The position numbers and the translations under genes are program-made. A stretch of 7,728 bases of DNA from Alphaproteobacteria bacterium (GTDB lineage Bacteria > Pseudomonadota > Alphaproteobacteria > BNTO01): assembly GCA_025996655.1 (NCBI GenBank), contig BNTO01000036.1, positions 1 through 7,728 on the forward strand. Direction: 5' to 3'. Position 1 is the stretch's first letter, and each line of letters starts with the position of its first letter. Under the pieces are notes generated by a model that worked only from the letters and a program-made list of their open reading frames with translations, was not told the origin of the DNA and made no database searches. This document shows positions 1 to 6,506 of the stretch, one piece after another.

Positions 1-124
1 ACAACACCAAGGGAATTCCTACCGCCATCAGCCGGCTAGGCGTATCCGTTTCGGGCTCATCGGGAAGGCTCAAGGGTGACATTCCTAAATGGCACAAACA
101 TGACATTCCTAAATTGTGTTGACA
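1..124. mobile_element. End of an insertion sequence (IS21-like end structure), partial
   Basis: The outer boundary is placed at 124, where the lipoprotein reading frame on the minus strand stops resembling its family. Reading inward on the minus strand from there, the sequence begins TGTCAACACAATTTAGG. The motif TGACATTCCTAAAT occurs on the plus strand at 77-90 and again at 101-114, and a TTGACA closes the element at 119-124. Several copies of a short repeat at a TG...CA end are known for IS21-family elements, and IS481-type ends look similar, so the family is inferred. Only about 76 bases lie inside the repeats. Two plus-strand frames end there (stops at 77-79 and 120-122), and either could be the tail of a transposase or helper gene, but neither is recognisable. 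The rest of the element lies beyond the left edge. Confidence 0.6.
77..124 (+). repeat. Repeated IS terminal motif TGACATTCCTAAAT
   Basis: Two identical 14-base copies lie at 77-90 and 101-114, a spacing of 24 bases. A third, shorter TGACATT match at 120-126 crosses the proposed IS boundary. Multiple internal copies of a terminal motif are typical transposase-binding sites at IS ends. Confidence 0.65.
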
Positions 125-352
125 TTGCCACAAAAATTTGTTGACTTTAGGGGCGTCTTTTGTTGTCGTCCGCCGAACAATTTTCTTCCCTTTTAAAAGA
201 ATGGGAGATTGCCCAAGGACAGAACCGAAATCACGACGGCGCGCGCTCGAAGCGGCTTCCGGGGCCTCATCTCTTTCGGCTGTGACGCAAGCTGTCAAAA
301 GGCCAAAGGTTAAAAAGCTTAAATATCTTGCCTTTACAAATCTCCGTTTCAT
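125..352 (-). pseudogene. DUF3576-like lipoprotein gene, truncated by the IS insertion
   Basis: An ATG at 352-350 opens a frame of 76 codons before the IS boundary. The product has a basic N-terminus (MKRR), a hydrophobic stretch and a lipobox LTAC with Cys22, so it should be a lipoprotein exported and acylated at the membrane. After a variable Ala/Arg-rich stretch come FGSVLGQSP (about residues 42-50) and VNKFLWQ at 70-76. The VN-x-FLW motif opens the conserved core of alphaproteobacterial DUF3576 lipoproteins, whose function is unknown; this family match is from memory. The rest of the core is missing and the frame runs without a stop into the IS sequence to the window edge, giving a chimeric tail. 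It follows the eno-ftsB operon after 89 bases. No good Shine-Dalgarno is seen before the ATG, but an in-frame stop just upstream fixes the start region. The downstream part of the gene may survive on the other side of the IS. Confidence 0.72.
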
Positions 353-441
353 TTTTTTTTAATGATGCAAGTGACGACCCTTCTTAACCCCAACATGATT
401 TTACGCAGAAAAATCTTCAACAAATCCTCTTGCAAAGTGCT
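353..441. other. Gap between the ftsB-like gene and the lipoprotein
   Basis: These 89 bases contain a run of eight A residues on the minus strand just before the lipoprotein ATG and a weak TAAAAT -10-like sequence near 400. I see no terminator with a U-tract, so eno, ftsB and the lipoprotein are probably cotranscribed. Confidence 0.35.
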
Positions 442-789
442 TTAATGAGCAAGGATATCGTCCTCTTGCAAAATAATTTCCTCATCTTGGGCCATATTTA
501 AAACGAAACGGACGCGTTCCTCCAAAAGGTCCTCGTCTAAATTTTGAGGGCGCAGCAGGCGAATGCGGCGAATTAGAGTCTTATGCTCCTTTTCTAACTG
601 GTGCAAAACCTGGGTTTCTTTTTTGACAACTTGTTTGAGCTCCATGAGCGCCCAAAACCCTCTGTTTCCTTGCAAAATATGGTACAGCAGGTAGGTTGTG
701 AGCGCGCACATCAGAAAAATTTTAATCAGCGCTTTACGCGACGGGCGCTTGGAATCTTTCCAAAATTCCTTCAACCCTCTCATTTTCAA
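442..789 (-). CDS. ftsB: Septum formation initiator protein, FtsB/DivIC family
   Basis: The 115-residue product fits the FtsB/DivIC family, bitopic membrane proteins that join FtsL and FtsQ in the division complex. The basic cytoplasmic N-terminus (residues 1-20) is followed by one membrane segment at about 21-39, the GNRGFW turn at 41-46, a Leu/Lys/Glu coiled coil at about 47-78, and a C-terminal segment with LLEERVRFVLNMAQDEEIIL, which is typical of alphaproteobacterial members. The TTG start at 789 overlaps the enolase stop as TTGA and has AAGGA 8 bases upstream. The alternative ATG at 783 would be 14 bases from the same site, so TTG is preferred. The position directly behind enolase is the usual one in Alphaproteobacteria, and translation is probably coupled. 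Assignment to ftsB rather than a generic divIC name rests on the organism being a proteobacterium. Confidence 0.88.
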   Translation of the reverse strand: MKMRGLKEFWKDSKRPSRKALIKIFLMCALTTYLLYHILQGNRGFWALMELKQVVKKETQVLHQLEKEHKTLIRRIRLLRPQNLDEDLLEERVRFVLNMAQDEEIILQEDDILAH

Positions 790-2075
790 GAACGGATTCC
801 TTCCCCAAAAGAGGAAAAGACGGCCTTATCCCCTAATTCTTCCTCAATACGAATCAACTGATTATATTTCGCCAAACGCTCACTGCGCGATGTCGACCCC
901 GCCTTGATTTGCCCTGCGCCTACGGCCACCGCCAAATCAGCGATAAAAGTGTCTTCCGTTTCGCCCGAGCGATGCGAAATGATGGCGTTCCAGGGATGCG
1001 ACTGTGCTATTTGGGTCACGTCCAGCGTTTCCGTTAATGTGCCCACTTGATTCGGTTTGATCAAAATGGCGTTACTGGCTTCTTCCTCAAACCCCTTTTT
1101 CAAGCGGGGTAGATGCGTGACGTAAAGATCATCCCCCACGAGTTGAAGGCGAGAGCCTAAGCGTTGTGTTAATTCATGCCAGCCCTCCCAATCGTCTTCC
1201 TGCAGGCCATCTTCGATAGACACAATCGGATAATTTTGCGTGAGGTCCTCATAATAGGAAATTAAATCGTGAGAGGACATGGTAATGCCATCGATTTTGT
1301 AATTTTTCCCATCAAAAAGCTCATTGGCCGCACAATCCAGCGCAAAACAAATATCTTTCCCGGGTTGATAGCCCGCCTGTTGAACGCCGACTAAAAGGGC
1401 CTCAAAAACTTCCTTGGTTGTATGAAATTGAGGCGCCAGGCCCCCTTCGTCGCCCACGTTCGTATTATGCCCTTGCTTTTTCAAAGAATTTTTAAGCGCC
1501 TGGAACACTTCGGAACACATGCCTATCGCTTCCGTGAAACGGTGCGCCCCCACGGGGACAATCATAAATTCCTGAATAGCGAGATCGTTATCGGCGTGAA
1601 CCCCGCCATTGATAACATTCACAAGCGGCATCGGCAAACACATCGGCAAATTGGGAAACGAAAGTTTGTAACGAAGATAGCGATAAAGCGGAAGTTGTTT
1701 AGCGTTGGCCGAAGCACGCGCCATAGCCAAACTTACCGCTAAAAGCGCATTGGCGCCAAGATTCGCCTTGTTTGCCGTGCCATCAAGATGACGCAGCAAG
1801 GTGTCCAAGGCCCGCTGATCCTCGGCATCCCACCCCACAAGTTGCGGCTCAATGACGGTTTGAATCGCGTGTAGTACGCTTTGCACGCCTTTTCCGCCGA
1901 AACGTTCCCCACCATCGCGTCGCTCCACCGCCTCATACGAGCCCGTCGACGCGCCTGAGGGGACAGCCGCGCGCCCAAAAATTCCGTCGTTTAAAACAAC
2001 ATCCGCTTCGACGGTCGGGATCCCGCGTGAATCTAAAATTTCCCGTGTTCGAATTTTTTGAATGGCAAGGACCAT
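786..2075 (-). CDS. eno: Enolase (phosphopyruvate hydratase)
   Basis: Enolase converts 2-phosphoglycerate to phosphoenolpyruvate in cytosolic glycolysis and is also a degradosome partner in some bacteria. The 429-residue product is of normal length. The N-terminal domain carries REILDSRGIPTVEADV (11-26) and the mobile loop SGASTG (40-45). The barrel carries GDEGG with the acid Glu210, the Mg2+ ligands Asp247 (ALDCAANE), Glu288 (SIEDGLQEDDW) and Asp315 (GDDLYVT), and the catalytic base Lys340 (IKPNQVGTLTET). The signature SHRSGETEDTFIADLAVA starts at 367. All key residues are present, so the enzyme should be active. The ATG at 2075 is chosen because AAGGAG lies 4 bases upstream and the family begins here; the in-frame ATG at 2114 adds 13 polar residues and has no ribosome binding site. 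It overlaps the ftsB-like gene by a TTGA junction. Confidence 0.98.
   Translation of the reverse strand: MVLAIQKIRTREILDSRGIPTVEADVVLNDGIFGRAAVPSGASTGSYEAVERRDGGERFGGKGVQSVLHAIQTVIEPQLVGWDAEDQRALDTLLRHLDGTANKANLGANALLAVSLAMARASANAKQLPLYRYLRYKLSFPNLPMCLPMPLVNVINGGVHADNDLAIQEFMIVPVGAHRFTEAIGMCSEVFQALKNSLKKQGHNTNVGDEGGLAPQFHTTKEVFEALLVGVQQAGYQPGKDICFALDCAANELFDGKNYKIDGITMSSHDLISYYEDLTQNYPIVSIEDGLQEDDWEGWHELTQRLGSRLQLVGDDLYVTHLPRLKKGFEEEASNAILIKPNQVGTLTETLDVTQIAQSHPWNAIISHRSGETEDTFIADLAVAVGAGQIKAGSTSRSERLAKYNQLIRIEEELGDKAVFSSFGEGIRS
798..804 (-). promoter_or_regulatory. Ribosome binding site of ftsB inside the end of eno
   Basis: GGAAGGA lies 8 bases before the TTG at 789-787 and 14 bases before the ATG at 783-781. 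The spacing favours the TTG codon as the start. Confidence 0.55.
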
Positions 2076-2190
2076 AGGTCTCCTTTTTTTCTTGGTGTCC
2101 TCTTTCGTTTGCATTATGGAACGAAATGCGAAGAATCTCTAGAGAAATTGATGGGGTTGTTGATTCTGTTGGTCTTGTCGTTCGTTCTTT
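2076..2190. other. Gap between the 855-residue gene and eno
   Basis: These 115 bases hold the eno leader and ribosome binding site. There is no hairpin with a U-tract for the upstream gene, so readthrough into eno is possible. A CATAAT hexamer lies at 2113-2118 on the minus strand but has no matching -35. A 6-bp inverted repeat (TTTCGT/ACGAAA, 2103-2126) and the palindrome TCTCTAGAGA (2136-2145) are present, with no role that I can assign. Confidence 0.4.
2080..2085 (-). promoter_or_regulatory. Ribosome binding site that decides the eno start
   Basis: AAGGAG lies 4 bases before the ATG at 2075, within an A-rich stretch. The spacing is slightly short, but no comparable site precedes the upstream ATG at 2114. 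Confidence 0.65.
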
Positions 2191-4758
2191 TTATTGATCG
2201 TCGTTTTTTTCTTTTTTTATCTTTACCAGTTTTTCGACTCTCTTATTCGTATCAGTTACCACCTCTTGGGTACGGTATAAATAATTACCCGCGTCGTTGG
2301 CCATACCGAGGGCTTGTGTAGCAGTAGAGTTCGCTTCCGCGACTTTGGTTTCTAGAATAGCAACTTTTTTAATCCCCGCCTGAACAATGCGCCATGTCAT
2401 TTCCTCACTTTTTGCCAGACTGGCACTAATAGACGAGGTTAGTGCTATGTCATTTTTCGCTTGTTGCAAATCCCCGTCGACCTTGTCAACCTTTCCTTCC
2501 GTTTCCTCGAGTCTGGCCTGCAATGCCTGAGCAGTATTCGCTGCCTGTTGGGCCAAGCGTGCCGTGGCCTGACTTGTTTCTTCTGTTTGTTGCAAATCCC
2601 CGACGACCTTGACAACCTTTCCTTCCGTTTCCTCGAGTCTGGCCTGCAATGCCTGAGCAGTATCCGCTGCCTGTTGGGCCAAGCTTGCCGCGGCCTGACT
2701 TGTTTCGTTTGTTGTCGCAGCCAAAAGGGATGCGGCCTGGCTAGTTGATGTTGCGTCCGCAGCCGTAGCTTCCGCGACCTGGAGTCTGTCGAGCATCTCT
2801 TCTGTTTTTATCGTCACGGCCCGGAGTCCTGCTTCTAACGCGGCACTTTTTTCCGATTCGTCTCTGAGTCCTTTTTCTAATACCGCAATTTTTGCCTTGT
2901 CGGCCTGTTTTTTTTCTTTTAACGCCGCAAACGTTTCCGCAACCTCTACTTCCTGGTCTTCATTTTCTGAGCCATTATTCTCGTCTTCTCCCTTAGGATC
3001 ATCTCTTTGTTCAACTTTCTCTTTTTCTTTCTCCTGCAGTTTAGACGTTTGTTGTTTTTTCTCTTTTTCTTTCTTTTTCTCTTTTTTCTTATTCAACCTG
3101 GAGCTTTGTTCCTTTTCTTTCAAAGCTTTTTGAACTTCTTGCCGGATGATGAGTTGTAGGTCTTGTCCCGTGGTTGGCTGCCGTTTCTTAGGCTGCCCCC
3201 GACCGCGGCCTGAAGCCGTTCCCTCGGCTTGGTTTCTTGGTCTTGGGCCAAAGGAGTTCGTTATAGCCAGGTCGGTCGGTGGCTCGGGGCAAGAGTCAGG
3301 CAAACAGTTCCCAAGATGACAAAATTTGCAAATATTTTCAAAAACATCTGGGCCACCATGTGTGTTCATGATCCGTTCGGGACGAGTGGGGTCTCCAAGG
3401 ACGACTACAGAGTGTAAATGGGCGTAGTCGCGCTCTGGTGGGGCGCCGCGCAGACCTAATAAATCGTCTTCCGTTACACCTTTTTCGAGAATCTTGCGAG
3501 AAAGGTCCGTCGGTAAGTAGACTGAATTTTTGAACCAGAGAGGAGTACTTCTTGGTTTGTCGCAAAGGTTTCTTACTTCCTCTTCCTCTAAGCCAACGAA
3601 GTATGGCCCATCTATTCTGCTGTTAAGCTCGTTAGTGATTCTTTTAGGGTACCGTATATCCTTCTTCGTAATTATCAATATTTTTATTCTCGCTTCTATA
3701 AATTTCCTCTTCTCGCTATAATCTTTTATTTTGTCTAACTGTTCTATCTCTGTTCGTTCAAGTAAAATCGCAAGATGTAAGGAGCCTCTGTAGTCATTCT
3801 TTCTCAATGTGGGGTCCACCACAGCAGCTTGCAGGAGACCTGCGTGCGTTTTAATGCTGCTCACTAGGCTTAATATTTCCATGTAGTCAAGTGCTTTCGT
3901 GACGGGCTGTCCGAGGTCGAATAGGCGTGGAAATTCGTAGTAAGTTCTCAGGGACAATTCTAAGATTTTGTGCAGCTTTATGGCGTTCCGTTGGAATGTC
4001 GCGTTTTTATCGGGAGGTCCTACGAAAACGAAGCCGGTATGTTTGGAGCCTTTTTCATACGGATAGGGCGCCGTGTCTTTTTTCTTGCAAGGATAGCCTG
4101 ACAGTAGGCTTTTTGTTGTCAGTCCACACTGAACGAATAAATCGCCAATAGGCGCAGGATAACAGACGCTTACCACGTTTCCAAGCACCTTTATTATGAT
4201 GTCACGGGCATCTATGAAGCCACGCAACTTATCGAGGAGGGCTGCGTACTGTCCCTCGGTGTTCTCTTCAGGGTCGGGGTGTTCTTTTTTCAGATAAGTG
4301 AGAAACGTATCAGGTTCTTTGAAAGACACCGCATGTAGGCTGCAATCAATCTCGTCGATGGGTTCCAGAGGCCATCGCCATATTAAAAAATCTACGAGGT
4401 TCGACATTGGTAGATAATGGCGGCACGTCAACAACTTCTCTATCATCTGGTCAGGTGGACCGCATTCGAAGACCAGGGAACGACTACCGACTGAGCTAGA
4501 GGACGAGGCGAACAACGTCTGGCTAGAGGACGAACTACTTCCCCAAGGCACAGAGGACCCTGGCGAAGATGAGCCAAAAGTGTTCTGTACGTTCTTGACA
4601 GTATTTTGTACATTGATTATATTATTTTGCACATTGATTATATTATTCTGTACATTGATTATATTGATTGTTTTGTCAGAAGCCATAGCTTCATGAAAAT
4701 GGCAAAAAATAAAGAAAAAACCAAAAAAACTTGCACGCAGGGCAGAGGGATGACTCAC
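2191..4758 (-). CDS. Unrecognised 855-residue modular protein: signal peptide, heptad repeats, Cys knuckle, coiled coil
   Basis: I do not recognise this protein as a whole. With the GTG start at 4758, residues 1-26 look like a signal peptide: Arg8, the hydrophobic FFGFFFIFCHF, and a likely cleavage after AMA. Then follow four heptads of IINVQNN type (33-60), a Ser-rich linker (62-92), and a mixed, probably folded region of about 390 residues (95-485) with no motif I can name. After that come a C-x2-C-x4-C-x4-C cluster (477-490), a basic tract (GRGRGQPKKR, 517-526), a Lys/Glu-rich stretch (545-600), and an Ala/Gln/Glu coiled coil (about 603-847) containing two copies of a 42-residue unit. A strong promoter precedes it. 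An alternative start is the ATG at 4686 (Met25), which would remove the signal peptide; neither start has a clear Shine-Dalgarno. A secreted or surface role, perhaps as a host-interaction protein, is inference. The frame is intact. Confidence 0.85.
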   Translation of the reverse strand: MSHPSALRASFFGFFFIFCHFHEAMASDKTINIINVQNNIINVQNNIINVQNTVKNVQNTFGSSSPGSSVPWGSSSSSSQTLFASSSSSVGSRSLVFECGPPDQMIEKLLTCRHYLPMSNLVDFLIWRWPLEPIDEIDCSLHAVSFKEPDTFLTYLKKEHPDPEENTEGQYAALLDKLRGFIDARDIIIKVLGNVVSVCYPAPIGDLFVQCGLTTKSLLSGYPCKKKDTAPYPYEKGSKHTGFVFVGPPDKNATFQRNAIKLHKILELSLRTYYEFPRLFDLGQPVTKALDYMEILSLVSSIKTHAGLLQAAVVDPTLRKNDYRGSLHLAILLERTEIEQLDKIKDYSEKRKFIEARIKILIITKKDIRYPKRITNELNSRIDGPYFVGLEEEEVRNLCDKPRSTPLWFKNSVYLPTDLSRKILEKGVTEDDLLGLRGAPPERDYAHLHSVVVLGDPTRPERIMNTHGGPDVFENICKFCHLGNCLPDSCPEPPTDLAITNSFGPRPRNQAEGTASGRGRGQPKKRQPTTGQDLQLIIRQEVQKALKEKEQSSRLNKKKEKKKEKEKKQQTSKLQEKEKEKVEQRDDPKGEDENNGSENEDQEVEVAETFAALKEKKQADKAKIAVLEKGLRDESEKSAALEAGLRAVTIKTEEMLDRLQVAEATAADATSTSQAASLLAATTNETSQAAASLAQQAADTAQALQARLEETEGKVVKVVGDLQQTEETSQATARLAQQAANTAQALQARLEETEGKVDKVDGDLQQAKNDIALTSSISASLAKSEEMTWRIVQAGIKKVAILETKVAEANSTATQALGMANDAGNYLYRTQEVVTDTNKRVEKLVKIKKEKNDDQ
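2452..2703 (-). repeat. Tandem 126-bp (42-residue) coiled-coil duplication
   Basis: Two copies lie at 2578-2703 (residues 686-727) and 2452-2577 (residues 728-769), starting TSQAAASLAQQAAD and TSQATARLAQQAAN. Over 2462-2577 against 2588-2703 I count 5 differences in 116 bases, so the duplication is recent. Two of the differences change Val to Asp (VVKVVGD against VDKVDGD). A shorter degenerate relative, TSQAASLLAATTNE, precedes the first copy. Confidence 0.93.
3289..3330 (-). other. Four-Cys knuckle-like motif in the 855-residue protein
   Basis: Residues 477-490 read CKFCHLGNCLPDSC. The spacing C-x2-C-x4-C-x4-C equals that of the retroviral-type CCHC zinc knuckle, with Cys in place of His. 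A Pro-rich stretch and then a basic GRGRGQPKKR tract follow. Zinc or nucleic-acid binding is inference. If the protein is exported through an oxidising compartment, two disulfides are the alternative. Confidence 0.5.
4579..4662 (-). repeat. Four 21-bp tandem repeats encoding IINVQNN-type heptads
   Basis: Residues 33-60 of the 855-residue protein read as IINVQNN, IINVQNN, IINVQNT and VKNVQNT. At the DNA level the first three units are nearly identical and the fourth has diverged. Copy number could vary by slippage. The repeat sits directly behind the likely signal peptide. Confidence 0.9.
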
Positions 4759-4962
4759 TTAGTTTACTCAGACTCTAGTCGAACCTAGCGGGATAGTACC
4801 GCTTGCGGATCCTCTTGTCAAGAATTCTGTTGAGTCCTGGAAACATGAAGAATCCCCAGCGTCGCAAGATGTTCGCTCAATCTGTACAAATTTAATCGTA
4901 TTCATTTTTTTAATAACTTGCGTGGCATACTAGAATTAGTGCTTTTTGTTTATTCTTCGCGT
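4759..4962. other. Divergent intergenic region
   Basis: These 204 bases separate the 855-residue gene and the channel gene. The half nearer the 855-residue gene holds its TTGACA/TACTAT promoter. For the channel gene I see only weak -10-like sequences (for example TAGAAT near 4930) and no convincing -35. I find no tRNA or other RNA gene here. Confidence 0.6.
4793..4821 (-). promoter_or_regulatory. Near-consensus sigma-70-type promoter of the 855-residue gene
   Basis: On the minus strand a perfect -35 TTGACA (4821-4816) is separated by exactly 17 bases from a -10 TACTAT (4798-4793), which has five of six consensus bases. Transcription should begin near 4786, leaving a leader of about 28 bases before the GTG at 4758. 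This supports the upstream start, with its signal peptide, being within the transcript. Confidence 0.75.
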
Positions 4963-6402
4963 GTGAATAAGAAAAACGTTTTATACCTACTTATAGGCGT
5001 TGCAAGCATTGCCCTTCTCATCTACCTTTACGGGGCTGCGGACCCGATCAGTCCCAACAATAAGGGGTTTGCCTATCAAATTGAACAAGCCGTCAAGGCG
5101 GGGATTACGATTCTTCTCGCCTGGTTTGTAACGCGCTTGATTGCCGTTTTTTGCTGGGCGCCTTTGGAGGCCAAGCAAGGAAGGCCCGTTTCGCGCGTCC
5201 TCAAAGATCTTGAACTTGTCTTTGTTTACGCCATTGCCGCTATTTTTATTTTAGCCAATATTTATGGGAAATCGGCTACGGGCGTTTGGGCTGCGATGAT
5301 TTCCGCTGCCATGGGATTAGCTTACGTCGGCCAAGATTACGTTAAGGATTGTATCGCCAGCGTGATTATGGATTTTATGGGGGTCATGAAAGAAGGCGAT
5401 TGGGTTGAACTTCCAGGTGGAAAAACAGTAAAGGTCAATCATATTTCTTTTCTCGAGACGGAGTTTAAAGGTCTCAACGAAAAGGTCTTTGCTATGAGTA
5501 ATAGTAAAGTTTTAGACGCTGACATCGTTAATTATAGCGATTGTGAGGATGGGTATTTTGAAGAATTAAGCGTGACGTTAGATCCTTCGGTTCCGGTCGA
5601 TCGTGCGCGGCGCATCTTGGCGGCGGCAGCGGCTTCTGCGCCGGGCGTCTTAGAAAAGCAAACGAAAGTTTTTGCCAAAGATGTTGAGAACGGCTGCATT
5701 ACGTATCGCGTTCTTTTTAAGATTGCAGGTTTTTTGGATCGTAATGCGGCTTTGCATCATGTCGTTCAACAGGTAACGGAACACTTGCGAACGCACTGCA
5801 TTAGCCTTGCTGAGACTACGTGCCGCCTTTATCGGGGGGATGATCGTGTCCTTTCGTTTAATGAAACGCACATCACAACTGCTTTGGAAACGGTCAAAAT
5901 GAGTCCGTTGTTTCAGGAATGCTCGCTTGAAGAGCAAGAAAAAATCTCACATTTCTTGAAACAAAAACGCTATAAAGTGGGAGAAATTTTGATTGCCGAA
6001 AAGACGACGGGCGATACCATGTTGTTTTTGGCGGAAGGTAAGGTTGAAGTTTCGATTCAAATTCCTAAAGATGGGGATTCTGAATCGACAGAAACCGTCA
6101 AGAAACATATTACATATTTGGTTACCAATGATTTCTTTGGCGAGGGTGGGGTGCTTCAAGATTCTCCTCGGAATGCTACGGTTTCTGCCGATACGGATGC
6201 TCTTGTTTATGAACTGCGCCGAGAAGATTTAAAAACCATTTTGAAGGAAAATCCGGAAATTACTTTGAAAATTAGCGTCTTTTTGGTGGCACGGCGTCAG
6301 GCCACGGCTGGTATTGCCAATGAAGCCCTGCACGATATGCAAGAGAGGAAGAAATTGACAAAAGAATTTGCCTCTGCTTTAAAGAATTTCTTGGGGCTTT
6401 AA
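4963..6402 (+). CDS. MscS-family channel with C-terminal cyclic-nucleotide-binding domain
   Basis: This is a probable inner-membrane channel. From the GTG at 4963 it has 479 residues. Hydrophobic segments lie at about 5-24, 42-63 and 84-103, followed by the Ala/Gly-rich pore helix and MscS-like core (GVWAAMISAAMGLAYVGQ, from 107) and the beta-domain entry KEGDWVELPGG (143-153). The C-terminal half (about 313-430) is a CNMP-binding fold with the phosphate cassette FFGEGGVLQDSPRNATV (391-407), keeping the Gly-Glu and Arg that contact cyclic nucleotides in the family. A charged insertion of about 20 residues (365-385) sits between beta strands. Such fusions are known as bacterial cyclic-nucleotide-gated (bCNG) members of the MscS superfamily, often poorly mechanosensitive. 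The start is uncertain: no ATG or ribosome binding site is near, and TTG at 4918 or GTG at 4939 are alternatives. The gene is divergent from the 855-residue gene. Confidence 0.9.
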   Translation: MNKKNVLYLLIGVASIALLIYLYGAADPISPNNKGFAYQIEQAVKAGITILLAWFVTRLIAVFCWAPLEAKQGRPVSRVLKDLELVFVYAIAAIFILANIYGKSATGVWAAMISAAMGLAYVGQDYVKDCIASVIMDFMGVMKEGDWVELPGGKTVKVNHISFLETEFKGLNEKVFAMSNSKVLDADIVNYSDCEDGYFEELSVTLDPSVPVDRARRILAAAAASAPGVLEKQTKVFAKDVENGCITYRVLFKIAGFLDRNAALHHVVQQVTEHLRTHCISLAETTCRLYRGDDRVLSFNETHITTALETVKMSPLFQECSLEEQEKISHFLKQKRYKVGEILIAEKTTGDTMLFLAEGKVEVSIQIPKDGDSESTETVKKHITYLVTNDFFGEGGVLQDSPRNATVSADTDALVYELRREDLKTILKENPEITLKISVFLVARRQATAGIANEALHDMQERKKLTKEFASALKNFLGL

Positions 6403-6406
6403 GAAA

Positions 6407-6462
6407 GAGGGGGAGGCGAAGAGTGGAGATTACTATTCCATAAAGAAAGAGCCTCCCTCCTC
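6407..6462. terminator. Imperfect hairpin between two converging genes, possible bidirectional terminator
   Basis: GAGGGGGAGGC at 6407-6417 pairs with GCCTCCCTCCTC at 6451-6462, giving 11 base pairs with one bulged base. The loop is about 33 bases and contains a small nested TGGA/TCCA pair. It begins 4 bases after the channel stop. On the minus strand the stem is followed by TTTCTT, so termination of the MORN gene is the better supported direction; on the plus side the T-tract is poor. The long loop makes this only moderately convincing. Confidence 0.45.
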
Positions 6463-6506
6463 CACCCCAAAGCCTTTTCTAGGCCGAAGGAAGTGGATCT
6501 GTTTTT

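Noticed and set aside
138..362. Plus-strand open frame of 74 codons
   Set aside because: It lies antisense to the lipoprotein frame, which has a lipobox and a family motif. The plus-strand product shows no domain and has no ribosome binding site.
397..415. GATTTT/AAAATC hairpin behind the ftsB-like gene as a terminator
   Set aside because: The stem is six A/T-rich pairs with no following U-tract.
2073..2114. Upstream ATG extending enolase by 13 residues
   Set aside because: There is no ribosome binding site before it, and the extra Lys-rich residues are absent from the family.
4606..4788. Plus-strand 60-codon frame across the heptad repeats
   Set aside because: Its periodic residues arise from the antisense of the IINVQNN repeats, so it is a shadow.
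4775..4876. Minus-strand stop-to-stop frame of 33 codons with RRWGFFMFPGLNRILDKR
   Set aside because: It looks somewhat protein-like and could be a relic of a gene end, but it has no start and three frames are open in this stretch, so it cannot be supported.
4768..4905. Minus-strand 45-codon frame starting ATG at 4905
   Set aside because: It has no ribosome binding site, overlaps the promoter of the 855-residue gene and has no recognisable features.
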